A stretch of DNA of 64,000 nucleotides from Plotosus lineatus (lineage: Eukaryota; Chordata; Actinopteri; Siluriformes; Plotosidae): the NCBI GenBank assembly GCA_024760905.1, contig CM045746.1:10045466-10109465 (forward strand). The letters run 5' to 3'. Below the pieces are notes generated by a model. It saw nothing but the letters and a program-made list of their open reading frames with translations. It made no database searches and was not told the origin of the DNA. Made by a program: the position numbers and the translations under genes. Numbering within the stretch: position 1 is the first letter of the stretch; the number at the start of each line of letters is the position of its first letter. Below, piece by piece: positions 10,848 through 22,551 of the stretch.

Positions 10848-10999
10848 AGTAGTTGGCAGTGGCTCTCAAATTGCCGCACTATGGTGTAGCGGTTTTTCAG
10901 AGGATTGTCCATTTTGTTTGGCTGCATCTCTTCAGGAGTGGCTTTTTTTGTCACCAGAAGTGACTTTCTCAAGGATACATGTCAAGACCTTGGTGGTGG

Positions 11000-11352
11000 C
11001 AGTGGTATTCTAGTGGATAGGGTGCAGGATCGCTGATCCTAAGGTTGGGGGTTCAAGTCCCCACAAGGTTGTCACTGCCCCCCCCCCCCCCCCCCCAGTG
11101 CAGCTAACTGGATTATCAAAGGCCGGCCATGTCTCTCACTGTCTATGGTGAGAGGCATGTAAAAAACATTGCTGACTTTCGTAAAGAGTAGGCTGCAAAG
11201 CCGTCAGCGTGTTTCTGTCCCTTGCTAAAGGGTTGTGTCAGGAAGGGCATCCAACATAAAAACCAATGCCAAATCAAATGTGCGAATCAGATGATTCGCT
11301 GTGGCAACCTCGAGAATGGGGGAAAAAGCCGAAAAGAGAAGAAGAAGAAGAG
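11000..11352 (+). mobile_element. SINE family A, near full-length
   Basis: It has the same order as the 5580 copy: tRNA-like head, C homopolymer (about 11079-11096), body, then the AGGAAGGGCATCC module and the GATGATTCGCTGTGGCAAC end with a GAAGAAGAAG tail like that of LINE A. Confidence 0.9.
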
Positions 11353-11576
11353 GGGGGGGCCAAAGAAAATAATTGAGAAGCACTGCTCTATATTGACTAT
11401 GAATTGATTGTTACAGAGACAGTGAGAGAACTACATCATGCACATAACTGCACTTTTATTAATAGCAACCAGGAATAAATCCGTGTGGAACCAAATTCAA
11501 ATTCACATGTTTGGACAGAAAATTTATCCCATTTGTTTTTGGTGAATAAATTAGTTATAGCTTCACTACGAAGCTG

Positions 11577-11852
11577 CGCCCACATGCAGGACGTCGGAGC
11601 ATTTTAAGACGGGGAATTCAAAGCGCATTCCCTGCTTGACAGATCAGAGGTCCAAACTCAACTTTAACTTGTATCCTTGAGGGATCGGAGGTCTGGATAA
11701 GCCACGTTTTGCTCAGATTCGGCAGAGCGCGCCACATTTATTAAACGTTTACTGAATTAAACAACTTAAAAGAGAGTAAATTAAAAAACTCGAAAGACAG
11801 TAAAGAACGCCGCCTTTCATCTCTGACTGACTCTGTACGCAGTCTCTCTCTA

Positions 11853-11920
<68 letters not shown>

Positions 11921-12560
11921 CTCTCTAGTGTGTTTTGCTGAATGTGGGTTCCGCCCACACGTGGCCCGGAGCTGATGTAGAAATTGTATTTAAATGTTTA
12001 AATGGATGGGATGTTGTATTTAAAGCGGAATTACAGTACCTGTTTGAAAGATCAGAGGTCCTGATTCAATGTTAACTTGCTTCCTTGCGAGATCGGAGAT
12101 CGTGTCCCACGGAGCACTCTGTTTCCATGCTCCTTCTGCTTCAATATCATGCCGAAATTATTGCCTCCATCACTGTATTTCCGCTTTTCAGTATTTTACG
12201 GGTCCATGATGGATAACGAAATATAACACTGCAATGATCTCTCAAAAAGAACTCACAAGCCAATATTCCTGTTCAACTCTCCTTTCTCATGCGTGTGACA
12301 AACAGGAAGTATGGGTACAGTTCAGCTGCCTCCTGGCCAATGGGAGGCCAGCGGGGCGGGATGTTGGGAGACAGCCAATGAGAGAGCAACTCGAGCATGG
12401 TTTGAATATTGAATAGCGTGTTTGAATTTTTGACTGGCGCGTCTAGCGCTTTTCATAAGACGAGGGTGTTTTCGTATACAGAGGACAAAAACTTAGGAAA
12501 ATGTTTTTCGTAACCTGGAGTGTTCGTACCCAGAGGGTTTCGTAAGTAGGGGGCCGACTG
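11577..12560. mobile_element. pogo/Tigger-like non-autonomous element (copy D1)
   Basis: The right end is CGTAAGTAGGGGGCCGACTG followed by TA. The interior has blocks shared with 25079-25917 and 26221-26877: GAATTCAAAGCGCATTCC, TTTAAATGTTTAAATGG, and CCAATGGGAGGCCAGCGGGG. The left boundary is uncertain. Short ORFs inside are not conserved. Confidence 0.6.
11858..11918. repeat. (CA)n microsatellite
   Basis: About 28 CA units preceded by a CTCTCT run; the same position is expanded in the sister copy D2. Confidence 0.95.
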
Positions 12561-12586
12561 TATATGTATATGTATATGTATATATA

Positions 12587-12669
<83 letters not shown>

Positions 12670-12691
12670 ATCTCTCTCTTTCTCTCTCTCA

Positions 12692-12745
<54 letters not shown>

Positions 12746-12864
12746 TATATATGCAGGGATCCCTCACTTTCCGTGATTAATTGGGACCGAGACCCCCCGA
12801 CTGCCGAATTCCACGAAGTAGGATCAAATTCCCTTACTGACTTATACGTTCATATATGTGTGTG

Positions 12865-12898
<34 letters not shown>

Positions 12899-12910
12899 TA
12901 TATGTATATA
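12561..12910. repeat. (TA)n-rich microsatellite cluster
   Basis: TA runs lie at about 12561-12665 and 12698-12755 with a CTCT-rich block between, then TA/TG runs at about 12856-12910. They follow directly on the end of element D1, which targets TA. Confidence 0.93.
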
Positions 12911-13264
12911 ACATCAATAGGTACATATTCAACACTACAAATGCTTATAATAGCAATTAAACATTAAAAAATAATGCATAAGATGTAAATAAAATATAAA
13001 TACACACACATACAGACGCTTTCAGTGCACTTAGATGCGCACCTCACATAAGTAGTTTTTATGGGTTGTTTTTGGTTTTTGTTTGTTTGGTTTTTTTTTT
13101 GCATAATTGGCCTTGTTTTGTGGCATTCGCCTTAACTTTTTCTCCTATTCTTCCTTAATTTCTTTATTTTTTAATTCTATGAATATTTAAAAAAAAAACG
13201 TGATGCAATGAAGTCGCATGAATTTAAGCGTGAAGTAGCGAGGGATCCATATATATATATCTAT
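12911..13264. other. AT-rich intronic sequence, no feature recognised
   Basis: Homopolymer-rich DNA between microsatellites and the fold-back repeat. No coding or repeat assignment. Confidence 0.5.
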
Positions 13265-13638
13265 ATATGATAAAAATAAAAGGACAGGACAAAGACTTTC
13301 TATTGAAACTCCATTTATCACTACAGATCTGTTTCGAGGGGTGGTGAAACCATCCTCTCTCTTCAGGTGATTATAGAAGAAATCTTCTATAATCTATTGT
13401 ATAGATTCTATAATCTATAATATATCTATATCTATATAATATCTATATAATATATTCTATAATCTATTCTTCTATAATCACCTGAAGAGAGAGGATGGTT
13501 TCACCACCCCTCGAAACAGATCTGTAGTGATAAATGGAGTTTCAATAGAAAGTCTTTGTCCTGTCATTTTATTTTTATTGTTATTTGCTCCACCAAAAAG
13601 TATTGAGCACTCTCCTACGGAAGGATCTACTCAGAAAA

Positions 13639-13721
<83 letters not shown>

Positions 13722-13895
13722 ATAATTTTCTGAATAAGAAAAAAGAATTTCCATAAGAAAGTGCTCAATACTTTTTCGTCGAGAAAATAAAAATAAAATG
13801 ATAGGACAAAGACTTTCTATTGAAACTTCATTTATCACTGAATGTGATAAATGAAGTTTCAATAGAAAGTCTTTGTCCTGTCCTTTTATATACAT
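13265..13895. repeat. Nested fold-back repeat with alternating inverted arms
   Basis: One ~110-140 bp module (containing CAAAGACTTTCTATTGAAAC, with TTTCGAGGGGTGG in the longer arms) appears four times in alternating orientation. The arms are about 13268-13380, 13455-13640 (inverted), 13730-13843 and 13846-13892 (inverted). The first pair flanks a short AT-rich loop, the second flanks a (TA)n tract, and the third pair is almost loopless. No transposase is seen. The family is unidentified. Confidence 0.8.
13640..13718. repeat. (TA)n microsatellite
   Basis: About 38 TA units at the centre of the larger inverted repeat. Confidence 0.97.
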
Positions 13896-14104
13896 ATATA
13901 TATATAAAATATGAAAAAAATTACAGTCCAAAAAGTAGTCCAGTTGGTTAAACAACTGCAAGTCCTAAATAATTGTGGGAAAGAATCCGTATCACCAGCA
14001 GTGAAAAGTCATGTTCACAGTCTGTTAGTGCACATCTGGGTTCATCTAGGTCTTCATCAGCAAGAAGGAAGGCACGGACATCCCAGAAGGAGAATATGTA
14101 CCTC

Positions 14105-14129
14105 AACAAAACCAGGGAGGGAGGGGAGG

Positions 14130-14172
<43 letters not shown>
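14105..14172. repeat. (GA)n/(GGGA)n tract
   Basis: GGGAGGGAGGGG, then about 20 GA units. Confidence 0.95.
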
Positions 14173-14448
14173 GTATACAGTAATGGAAATAGAAGATTTT
14201 ATTATTGCTGAGTGCAGCAGGGACTCTGGCGTGACTGCTATGGCAGCATAATTAAAGGAGAGAGAACTAGAAGGAAGACAAACATGGCAATCAGCCACTC
14301 CACTGTCAATCAGACCTGGGTGAGCATGTAGAGTGGGGGAGTGACGGCATCCCAATATCACAGTTGACCAGAACTCTCTATTCCTGCAACCCCCAGATCT
14401 GCTCCTTTACATAATAAAGGTAAAGTCTCTGAGCTTTTCACACTATAG

Positions 14449-14632
14449 TGGCTCATCAGGCCAGTACTTATCCCCGGTTTCCACAGCATGAAGTGACTAG
14501 GACTTCAACTCCTCCTGGATGGGATACTAGTCCATTGCAGGTTACCTTGCCCAGGGGTCTACCTGGGATTTGAACACACAACTTCCCAATCATGAGCGCA
14601 GCACCCGAACCACTACGCCACCGGCTCCACTT
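14449..14632 (-). mobile_element. SINE family B, internally deleted
   Basis: The - strand reads the SINE B head (ACGCCACCGGCTCC at 14618-14631 is its 5' end) and the 3' part with CTTATCCCCGGTTTCC. The segment containing CAGTATAAATGGG in other copies is missing, so about 80 bp are deleted. Confidence 0.85.
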
Positions 14633-14853
14633 AAATAATAAAGGGCTATTAACAAAATACTTGACTAAACAAGTAAGTTTTCCGCCTCGTCTTAAACACA
14701 GAGACTGTGTGCGTCTCAAACATTACCTGGAAGGCTGTTCCGTAACTATGGGGCTTGAAAGAGAAAGTGCTGCCCCCTGCAGTACATAAACCACGGGTAC
14801 TGATATTAAGCCCATATATGGAAACTGCTGTTAGCTGCTTGTGTTATGATATA
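14633..14853. repeat. Unclassified dispersed-repeat fragment
   Basis: Sequence around GAGACTGTGTGCGTCTC and AAGGCTGTTCCGTAACT resembles a repeat I associate with fish genomes, but the family is not identified. Confidence 0.3.
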
Positions 14854-16411
14854 CAGGTCCTTCTAAAAAAATTAGCATATTGTGATAAGGTTCATTATTT
14901 TCTGTAATGTACTGATAAAAATTAAACTTTCATATATATTTTAGATTCATTGCACACGAACTGAAATATTTCAGGTCTTTTATTGTTTTAATACTGATGA
15001 TTTGGCATACAGCTCATGAAAACCCAGAATTCCTATCTCAAAAAATTAGCATATCATGAAAAGGTACTCTAAACGAGCTATTAATCTAATCATCTGAATC
15101 AGCGAATTAACTCTAAACACCTGCAAAAGATTCCTGAGGCTTTTAAAAACTCCCAGCCTGGTTCATTACTCACAAGCGCAATCATGGGTAAGACTGCCGA
15201 CCTGACTGCTGTCCAGAAGGCCATCATTGACACCCTCAAGCAAGAGGGTAAGACACAGAAAGAAATCTCAGAGCGAATAGGCTGTTCCCAGAGTGCTGTA
15301 TCAAGGCACCTCAGTGGGACGTCTGTGGGAAGGAAAAAGTGTGGCAGAAAACACTGCACAACCAGAAAAGGTGACCGGACCCTGAGGAAGATTGTGGAGA
15401 AGGGCCAATTCCAGACCTTGGGGGGCCTGTGGAAGCATTGGACTGAGTCTGGAGTAGAAACATCCAGAGCCACCGTGCACAGGTGTGTGCAGGAAATGGG
15501 CTACAGGTGCCGCATTCCTCAGGTCAAGCCACTTTTGAACAAGAAACAGCGGCAGAAGAAAGTGCTTTTTTCGGATGAAAGCAAATTTTGCATGTCATTC
15601 AGAAATCAAGTTGCCAGAGTCTGGAGGAAGACTGGGGAGAAGGAAATGCCAAAATACCTGAAGTCCAGTGGCAAGTACCCACAGTCAGTGATGGTCTGGG
15701 GTGCCATGTCAGCTGCTGGTGTTGGTCCACTGTGTTTTATCAAGGGCAGGGTCAATGCAGCTCGCTATCAGGAGATTTTGGAGCACTTCATGCTTACATC
15801 TGCTGGAAAGCTTTATGGAGATGAAGATTGCATTTTTCAGCACGACCTGGCACCTGCTCACAGTGCCAAAACCACTGCTAAATGGTTTACTGACCATGGT
15901 ATTACTGTGCTCAATTGGCCTGCCAACTCTCCTGACCTGAAGCCCATAGAGAATCTGTGGGATATTGTGAAGAGAAAGTTGAGAGACACCAGACCCAACA
16001 CTGTGGATGAGCTTAAGGCCGCTATCGAAGCATCCTGGGCCTCCATAACACCTCAGCAGTGCCACAGGCTGATTGGCTCCATGCCACGCCGCATTGAAGC
16101 AGTCATTTCTGCAAAAGGATTCCCGACCAAGTATTGAGTGCATAACTGAACATAATTATTTGAAGGTTGACTTTTTTTGTATTAAAAGCACTTTTTTATT
16201 GGTTGGATGAAATATGCTAATTTTTTGAGATAGGGATTTTTGGTTTTTCTTTACTTTTTTGCCAAAATGATCAATATTAAAACAATAAAAGGCTTGAAGT
16301 ACTTCAGATGTGTGTAATGAATCTAAAATATATGAAAGTCTAATGTTTATCAGTACATTACAGAAAATAATGAACTTTATCACAATATGCTAATTTTTTG
16401 AGAAGAACGTG
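14854..16411 (+). mobile_element. Tc1-like transposon, nearly intact (copy 1)
   Basis: Terminal inverted repeats begin CAGGTCCTTCTAAAAAAATT (left) and, in reverse complement, CACGTTCTTCTCAAAAAATT (right). They continue through ATTAGCATATTGTGATAA and TTCATTATTTTCTGTAATG. TA flanks lie at 14852-14853 and 16412-16413. The repeats match over roughly 100 bp. The element carries one uninterrupted transposase frame and lies in the glrb intron in the same orientation as glrb. Confidence 0.95.
15184..16137 (+). CDS. Tc1-family transposase (DD34E), 317 aa
   Basis: This cut-and-paste transposase has an N-terminal pair of helix-turn-helix domains (residues ~1-110; KTQKEISERIGCSQSAVSRH) that bind the inverted repeats. 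A DDE catalytic domain follows. The triad is visible at D131 (LFSDESKF), D221 (FQHDLAPAH) and E256 (SPDLKPIENLW), with 34 residues between the last two. It ends IEAVISAKGFPTKY. It is about 20 residues shorter than the usual ~340: after KPLLNKKQRQK it jumps to VLFSDE, skipping the expected W-containing linker. The same gap occurs in the copy at 49880, so it is a subfamily trait. Whether the protein is active is unclear. Confidence 0.93.
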   Translation: MGKTADLTAVQKAIIDTLKQEGKTQKEISERIGCSQSAVSRHLSGTSVGRKKCGRKHCTTRKGDRTLRKIVEKGQFQTLGGLWKHWTESGVETSRATVHRCVQEMGYRCRIPQVKPLLNKKQRQKKVLFSDESKFCMSFRNQVARVWRKTGEKEMPKYLKSSGKYPQSVMVWGAMSAAGVGPLCFIKGRVNAARYQEILEHFMLTSAGKLYGDEDCIFQHDLAPAHSAKTTAKWFTDHGITVLNWPANSPDLKPIENLWDIVKRKLRDTRPNTVDELKAAIEASWASITPQQCHRLIGSMPRRIEAVISAKGFPTKY

Positions 16412-16413
16412 TA

Positions 16414-17215
<802 letters not shown>

Positions 17216-17280
<65 letters not shown>

Positions 17281-17289
17281 TGTGTGTGG
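17216..17289. repeat. (TG)n microsatellite at the start of the glrb 3' UTR
   Basis: About 35 TG units begin three bases after the stop codon, so they would be transcribed as a UG-rich 3' UTR start. Confidence 0.95.
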
Positions 17290-17447
17290 GTTAAATTCTG
17301 TGCATGCATGACTTCCAGGACAAGGTTTCCTGCATGCACCAAGTATTTAAGATTCCCAATATCTGGCATTTCTACCTCATAATGAAACTGAGTCATTAAC
17401 TATGAGGTGTTTAAAGATTGCTGATGCAGCAAATATATCCGATCCAA

Positions 17448-18345
17448 ATTAGGCTTGTGTGATATACAATTTTTTTTCTGTATGAAAAAAGCAATGAATA
17501 GCCTTAAAAATACAGATTACTTTTTTTTTTTGTGGTCAGGTACTGCTTGCTGGCAATTGCATAATCTCAGCTGGATTTTTCTGGGGTGTTTCTCCAGTTA
17601 TGCACATTAAACAAACTAATATAATTCCATATAAATAACACATCATCAGTCCCACACAGCCTGGAATAGTTCTGAATTTCTCATGCTAGGTAAATCACGT
17701 ACACAAATTTAACATTCATAAAATCGAAATATTCTTCATTTACTGTGTGAGAGGGTGACATGGTGGTGTAGTTATTAGTGCGTCCGCCTGACAGGAAGAA
17801 GGTCCTGGGTGTGATTCCCAGCCTCGGGTTCAGGAAAGTTCATGGAAGTTCTCCTCATTCTGGGTTTCATACAGGTGCCCTGGTTTCCTCCCATAGTCCA
17901 AAATCATTCACATTAGGCTTCTTGGCTGTTCCACATTGATCGTAAGTTGTGAGTGTGAATGTTTGTGTGTGTGTTACCCTGTGACAGCTCTTCAGGGTGT
18001 ACCCCGCCTTCACACAGTGTCAACTGAGATTGGCACCAGTCTTCCCGAGACCCGAGAGGATAAATACAACTATAAATAACGGGGGAAAAACGTACAGTTT
18101 TTCACAACATCCTAAAAAGTATGACGAGAACTACATGATATGGCCTTCACATTTTTCAAGGATATCATTGAGAGTGTCACACTTTCAAAACGTAAAAATA
18201 AAATAGAAAAATCTTGTTCACATGCTTTTTGCGATGTTTCTGTGTAGTGTGTATATTATATCAGTTGTTCAGATGGATCACCGAAAAGTCCTGCTATACT
18301 CCTCACCTTCCGCACAAAATTGTGAAATATCACACAAGCCTAATC
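17448..18345. mobile_element. Possible inverted-repeat element downstream of glrb
   Basis: ATTAGGCTTGTGTGATAT at 17448-17465 has its reverse complement at about 18326-18343, with matching AATTTT runs inside. No transposase is seen. A SINE C copy lies inside. Boundaries and family are uncertain; it overlaps the likely glrb 3' UTR. Confidence 0.4.
17757..18015 (+). mobile_element. SINE family C (tRNA-derived)
   Basis: The head GGTGGTGTAGTTATTAGTGC and a B-box-like GGGTGTGATTCCC are followed by the family body (TTTCATACAGGTGCCC... GGTTTCCTCCCA... TGTGAGTGTGAATG) and CAGGGTGTACCCCGCC. Confidence 0.75.
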
Positions 18346-19640
18346 TTTATTCAAGCAGATTGTATAGATGCTTCCTTTTATTGTGGTTCTCCAAAATGAT
18401 TGGCACCTTCAAAAAATGTGCACTTGGTGTCCCTGAGGACCACCTACAGACCTACGGTTAGAACCAAGAACAGTGTGTGAAATTATGCAAATAATTTAAA
18501 ATGTGATTATTTTTAACTTTTAGCATTTATTTATTTAACATCTAATCATCTCCATCACATCGTGGTGGTATGGAGACAAAATATGTCCAGAAATATGCAT
18601 CACGGTATAATAACGATCATGTCCAGTCTTCCATGGTGTAATTGGTTTATTCTTAAGAAAGCAATACATTGAAAGATAATATATAAACTGTAGTATAATT
18701 CCAGCGTCCTTGAACGCATGACTTTGCAAAGTGAGAAAAAAAAACCACCCTGACTCGTTTCTGAGCTGCTTCTATGATTTCAGACCATTTTCCATCTGTG
18801 TGGACCCCTTTTTAAATTTTATTTGCATCTGTGTACTGACCCAAATTCATTGGAAACTATGTTACCATTTACTTAAATGCTGACTGGGCATTTCTGTGGC
18901 TTATTATTAACTCATGGTTTTCTCTGCTGAGCTGGTTGTGTTCTGCATGTTCCCAGAAGGCCGTGTGTTTTGGACGAGTGTGTATAAAAAGGACCTGCTG
19001 TTATAATAAAGAGCTTCGTTCAACATTGAGGACCTTTCGGGGCTCTTCTTTCACGGTGTGTATTATTAAAGACATTTCCATAATTTTTAGGTTTCTTTTC
19101 CCTTTCTGGGATTCAGTTATCATGATCATGGTGTCCATGTGTAGCTAAAATCAGCACAACTGACACTCATTTGTTTATAATTACTCTGAACTTTTCAACA
19201 CCCAATGCTGACAGTGCTGGGTTTTCCTCGCAGACGCACTCCATTACGATTTAAAATGTGAGTGATGTTAGAAAAGAGCTGCTAAAAGGTGTGAGTCAAA
19301 CACACTTATGTCCAATAATCACTAAATGCCAAGGAAAAAGGTGTTCATATAAAAACGAATCACCGACCAGGGCTAATATAAATACAACCAGCCATTCACA
19401 CGCATATTCACATTCATGGGAAATTTAAAGTAGCCAGTCAACCGAACTTTGATTTCTTTGGACTGTGGTATGAAATCATGAACTCTGGTTCACTACAGTC
19501 AGAGAAAAGTCAAATTAGCTGTTGATTCATGAGAAAGGACTGTTAAGTGTGTATACATCTCAATTCACCAATGTACTTGCTCCCTCTGCTGTTTGTACAA
19601 GGTACTACAACCACAATATAAACAGAAAACTTAATTCTTG
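18346..19640. other. Intergenic, no gene recognised
   Basis: AT-rich DNA. A short piece near 19385-19490 (AGCCATTCACACGCATATTC) resembles the body of SINE C-type repeats. Nothing else is assignable. Confidence 0.5.
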
Positions 19641-19654
19641 GTGACACTTAATTT

Positions 19655-19990
19655 CCAGGCTTGGAAACGTCTCACTCTCACATTCTCTCATTTTCCAAGC
19701 TTGAAAGGAGGCTGGTGCCTTTCTCAGACAGCAATGGGTGAAGGCAGGGAATACCATGAACATCTTGCCAGGCCAATGGAGGGCAAGTCACACACAACCA
19801 TTCACACTGGGGGGCAATTTGGAACAGTTAGGTAGCCTAATATGCAAAACTTTGGATTGTGGGAGGAAACCCACACAAGCACAAGGAGAGCATGCACACC
19901 CCACACATAAATGCACATACTCAGGACTTGAAGCCAGGACCTTCTTGCTGTGAGACACATGTATTAACCATTACGCTACAATGATGCCCA
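19655..19990 (-). mobile_element. SINE family C
   Basis: The - strand gives the tRNA-like head (from about 19988) with GTCTCACAGCAAGAAGGTCC, the body, and the 3' end near AGCCTCC. It contains the CAACCATTCACACTGGGG block typical of the family. Confidence 0.75.
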
Positions 19991-20028
19991 TCTGGCAACA
20001 TGAACCAGAAAAGCCAGGTTAGCTATAT

Positions 20029-20372
20029 ATTATTTATTCATTTTATGAACCGCTTAATCCTAATTAGGGTCTTGGGGAGGCTGGCGCCGATCTCAGCTGA
20101 CTCTGTGTGCAAAGGCAGCGTATACCCTGGACAGCTTGCCAGGCCATTAGAGGGCAGAAACATACTGACGACTATGCAGCTACTCCTGACGAAAGTCAGC
20201 AATGGTTCTTTTACATGAACCTCTCATCACAGAAAGTGAGAGACATAGCTGGACTTTGATAACCCAGTTAGCTTCACTTGGGGGAAAACGGAAAACTGTT
20301 CACAGTGGAACTTGAACCCCCAATCTTGGGATCGGTAGTCCAGCATCTTACCATCAGACCTCCACCGTCCCA
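20029..20372 (-). mobile_element. Hybrid SINE: family A head with family C tail
   Basis: Read on the - strand, the SINE A tRNA-like head and body (GTTATCAAAG, CATGTAAAAGAACCATTGCT) are followed by CCAGGGTATACGCTGCC, AGCTGAGATC and an end AATCCTAATTAGG...AGCGGTTCATAAAATG, the tail found on SINE C copies. The LINE A-like module of the 5580 copy is absent. Confidence 0.8.
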
Positions 20373-20461
20373 GGTATGTATCACCAGGACATTTTTTTTC
20401 CTTGGAACTACTGGAGCTTCCTGGAGTTTTAAACGTGACCTCCGTTCACCCCTACCTATTG

Positions 20462-21045
20462 TTATCAACTTACATTTACTGCATTTAACAGACGCTCTTA
20501 TCCAGAGCAACTTAGAGAAGTGCCGTAAAGTATCAGTGAATATATTCTTGTACTGGTTTGTTAGAACACAAGACGAAGTATACCGGCAGTCAAACTCAGA
20601 TGGTAGGTGTTGTGTGTGGGTTTTTGTGTGTTTGTGTGTGTGGTGTGTGTGTTTGTATACAGCATCGTGCTTAATCTAAGTACTGCTGAAAAAGGCATGT
20701 TTTCAGCCTTTGTTTGAAGATACGCAGTGACTCAGCTGTTTCGATGTTCAGAGGAAGTTCATTCCATCACCTTGGAGCCAAAATAAAGAATAGTTTAGAT
20801 GCATTTTCCCCTTGTCCCTTGATAGAGGGAGGGATCAGTCTTGCAGTGCCCGAGGATCTGAGGGAACGCGGTGCAGTGTGAGGTGTGAAAAGTGCTTTTA
20901 GCAGGAAGGTGCAGGTTCCTTTTTGGCTTTGTAGGCAAGCATTAGTGTTTTAAATCAAATGTGAGCAGCTACAGGAAGCCAGTGGAGAGGCCTTCCTAGA
21001 AAGAAATGGAAGAATCCTTCAGATATTAAAGAGAAGAAATTGACA
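20462..21045. repeat. Unclassified dispersed repeat
   Basis: CAGACGCTCTTATCCAGAGC at 20489-20508 and GGCTTTGTAGGCAAGCATTA at 20926-20945 are blocks I associate with abundant fish repeats. There is no intact ORF. It abuts LINE E and may belong to it. Confidence 0.4.
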
Positions 21046-21048
21046 TGA

Positions 21049-21840
21049 TCAAGAAAGATTAGTGATATGAGAAGAGAAGGACAGGCACTTATCTATGGTT
21101 ACTCCAAGACTTTGTGCAGTGTCTGAAGGAGTGATCACAGCTTTGTCCAAAGAGATTGCAAGATGTTGATGTGGAGATGAGTCATCTGGGATAAACAGCA
21201 ATTCAGTCCTGCTGGTATTAACCATCAGCTGGTGAGCTGCCATCCGTGAGGAGATACTTGCCAGGCATGTAGAGATCCTATCTGAAACATCAGTATCTGA
21301 GAAAAGAGAGAAAAATTTCAGTGTCTTCTGCATAGCAGTGGTATGAGAACCCATATGAGGATATGACATCACCAAGGGACTTTGTATCAATAGAGAACAG
21401 AAGTGGACCAAGAACTGAGCCCTGGGGAACACCAGTTGAAATTTGGCGTTGACCTCATATGAGCAACCTTCCAGGTGGGAAGCAAGCCACTGCCATGCTT
21501 CACCAAATTCCTAGACTCTTAAGGGTGGAAAAGAGAGTCTTGTGGTTGACTGTGTGAAATGCTGCTGAAAGGTCGAGCAGGATGAGGAAAGATGACATAA
21601 TGGCTGATCTTGCAGCATGTAGCTTCTCTGTGACAGCCAAGAGTGCAGTCTCTGTGGAATGTGCTGCTTTGAAGCCACATTGATTATGGTCAAGGAGGTT
21701 ATTCTGCAAAAGATAGAAAGACATTTGGTTATAAACAATGCATTTAAGAATTTTAGAAAGGAAAGAAAGAAGTGATACTGGCCTGTAGTTTCTGATGTCC
21801 AATAGATCCAGAGAGAGTTTCTTTAAGTTGGGTAAAACTC
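21049..21840 (-). pseudogene. LINE family E (L2-like) reverse transcriptase relic
   Basis: The - strand gives RNYRPVSLLSFLSKIL, LLDHNQCGFKAAHSTETALL, VLILLDLSAAF-like (here FLILLDLSAAFHTVNH) and later MVNTSRTELLFIPDD and LGVTIDKCLSFSSHI. These are RT fingers, motif A (the Asp of LLDLSAAF is kept) and the thumb region of an L2-clade RT. The segment with the catalytic YADD is frameshifted or lost between about 21330 and 21500. It is dead. Confidence 0.82.
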
Positions 21841-22271
21841 TGGCTCTTTTGAATGCTGTTGGTACATGACCAGATGATATGAAGTTATTTACAACTTGAA
21901 TATTCTAGCTACTTGTCTCCTAGATGAGATTGGGAAAGGAATTTTGGAGAACAAGAGCTCATACTCCACTATTGATGCCAAGAAAATGTAAACTAGAAAA
22001 CTCCAGTAATTGCAAAGTAAAGAACACTGAGGTCCAGAAGCCACAGGAAGTAACATCTTAAATAAAGAAAATGATCCAGGTCTACTGCATGGGGAAACTG
22101 TGAATCTCATTTATATTTGCCATAAATTAAAGGAATATAACATCACTGGAAGTAATTTTTAAAGGTCACACATTGCACCTTTAATCCAACCTGTAGAATC
22201 AATTAATTTTACAAATCAACACGATTCATATAACAGTAATATTGGTATACAAGTCTTTTGCATTAATCGAG

Positions 22272-22275
<4 letters not shown>
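21841..22275. other. Probable LINE E upstream remnant, otherwise unassigned
   Basis: Sequence continuing from LINE E with no clear translation (ORFs <80 aa), then AT-rich DNA. Confidence 0.35.

Positions 22276-22346
<71 letters not shown>
22276..22346. repeat. Palindromic compound microsatellite (CT)n(TA)n(GA)n
   Basis: A CT run, a TA run and a GA run in series are self-complementary through the TA centre. Confidence 0.95.
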
Positions 22347-22349
<3 letters not shown>

Positions 22350-22354
22350 CTATA

Positions 22355-22551
22355 AGGGGCAGTGGTGGTCCAGCGGTATAGGGTGCTGGATCGCTGATCC
22401 AAAGGTTGGGGGTTTGAGTCCCACTCTCCACAAGGTTGTCACTGTCGCCCCCCCCCCCCACCCCCCCGTGCAGCTAACTGGGTTATCAAAGGCCAGCCAT
22501 GTCTCCCACTGTCTATGGTGTGAGGCATGTAAAAGAACCATTGCTGACTTC
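22355..22551 (+). mobile_element. SINE family A, 3'-truncated
   Basis: The head and body run to ACCATTGCTGACTT and then stop at the junction with hAT-like sequence (CATGAATATGAGTCGGG). A C-homopolymer has expanded at about 22446-22467. Confidence 0.85.

Noticed and set aside
22276..22346. Palindrome as a functional element
   Set aside because: Explained by a compound (CT)n(TA)n(GA)n microsatellite.
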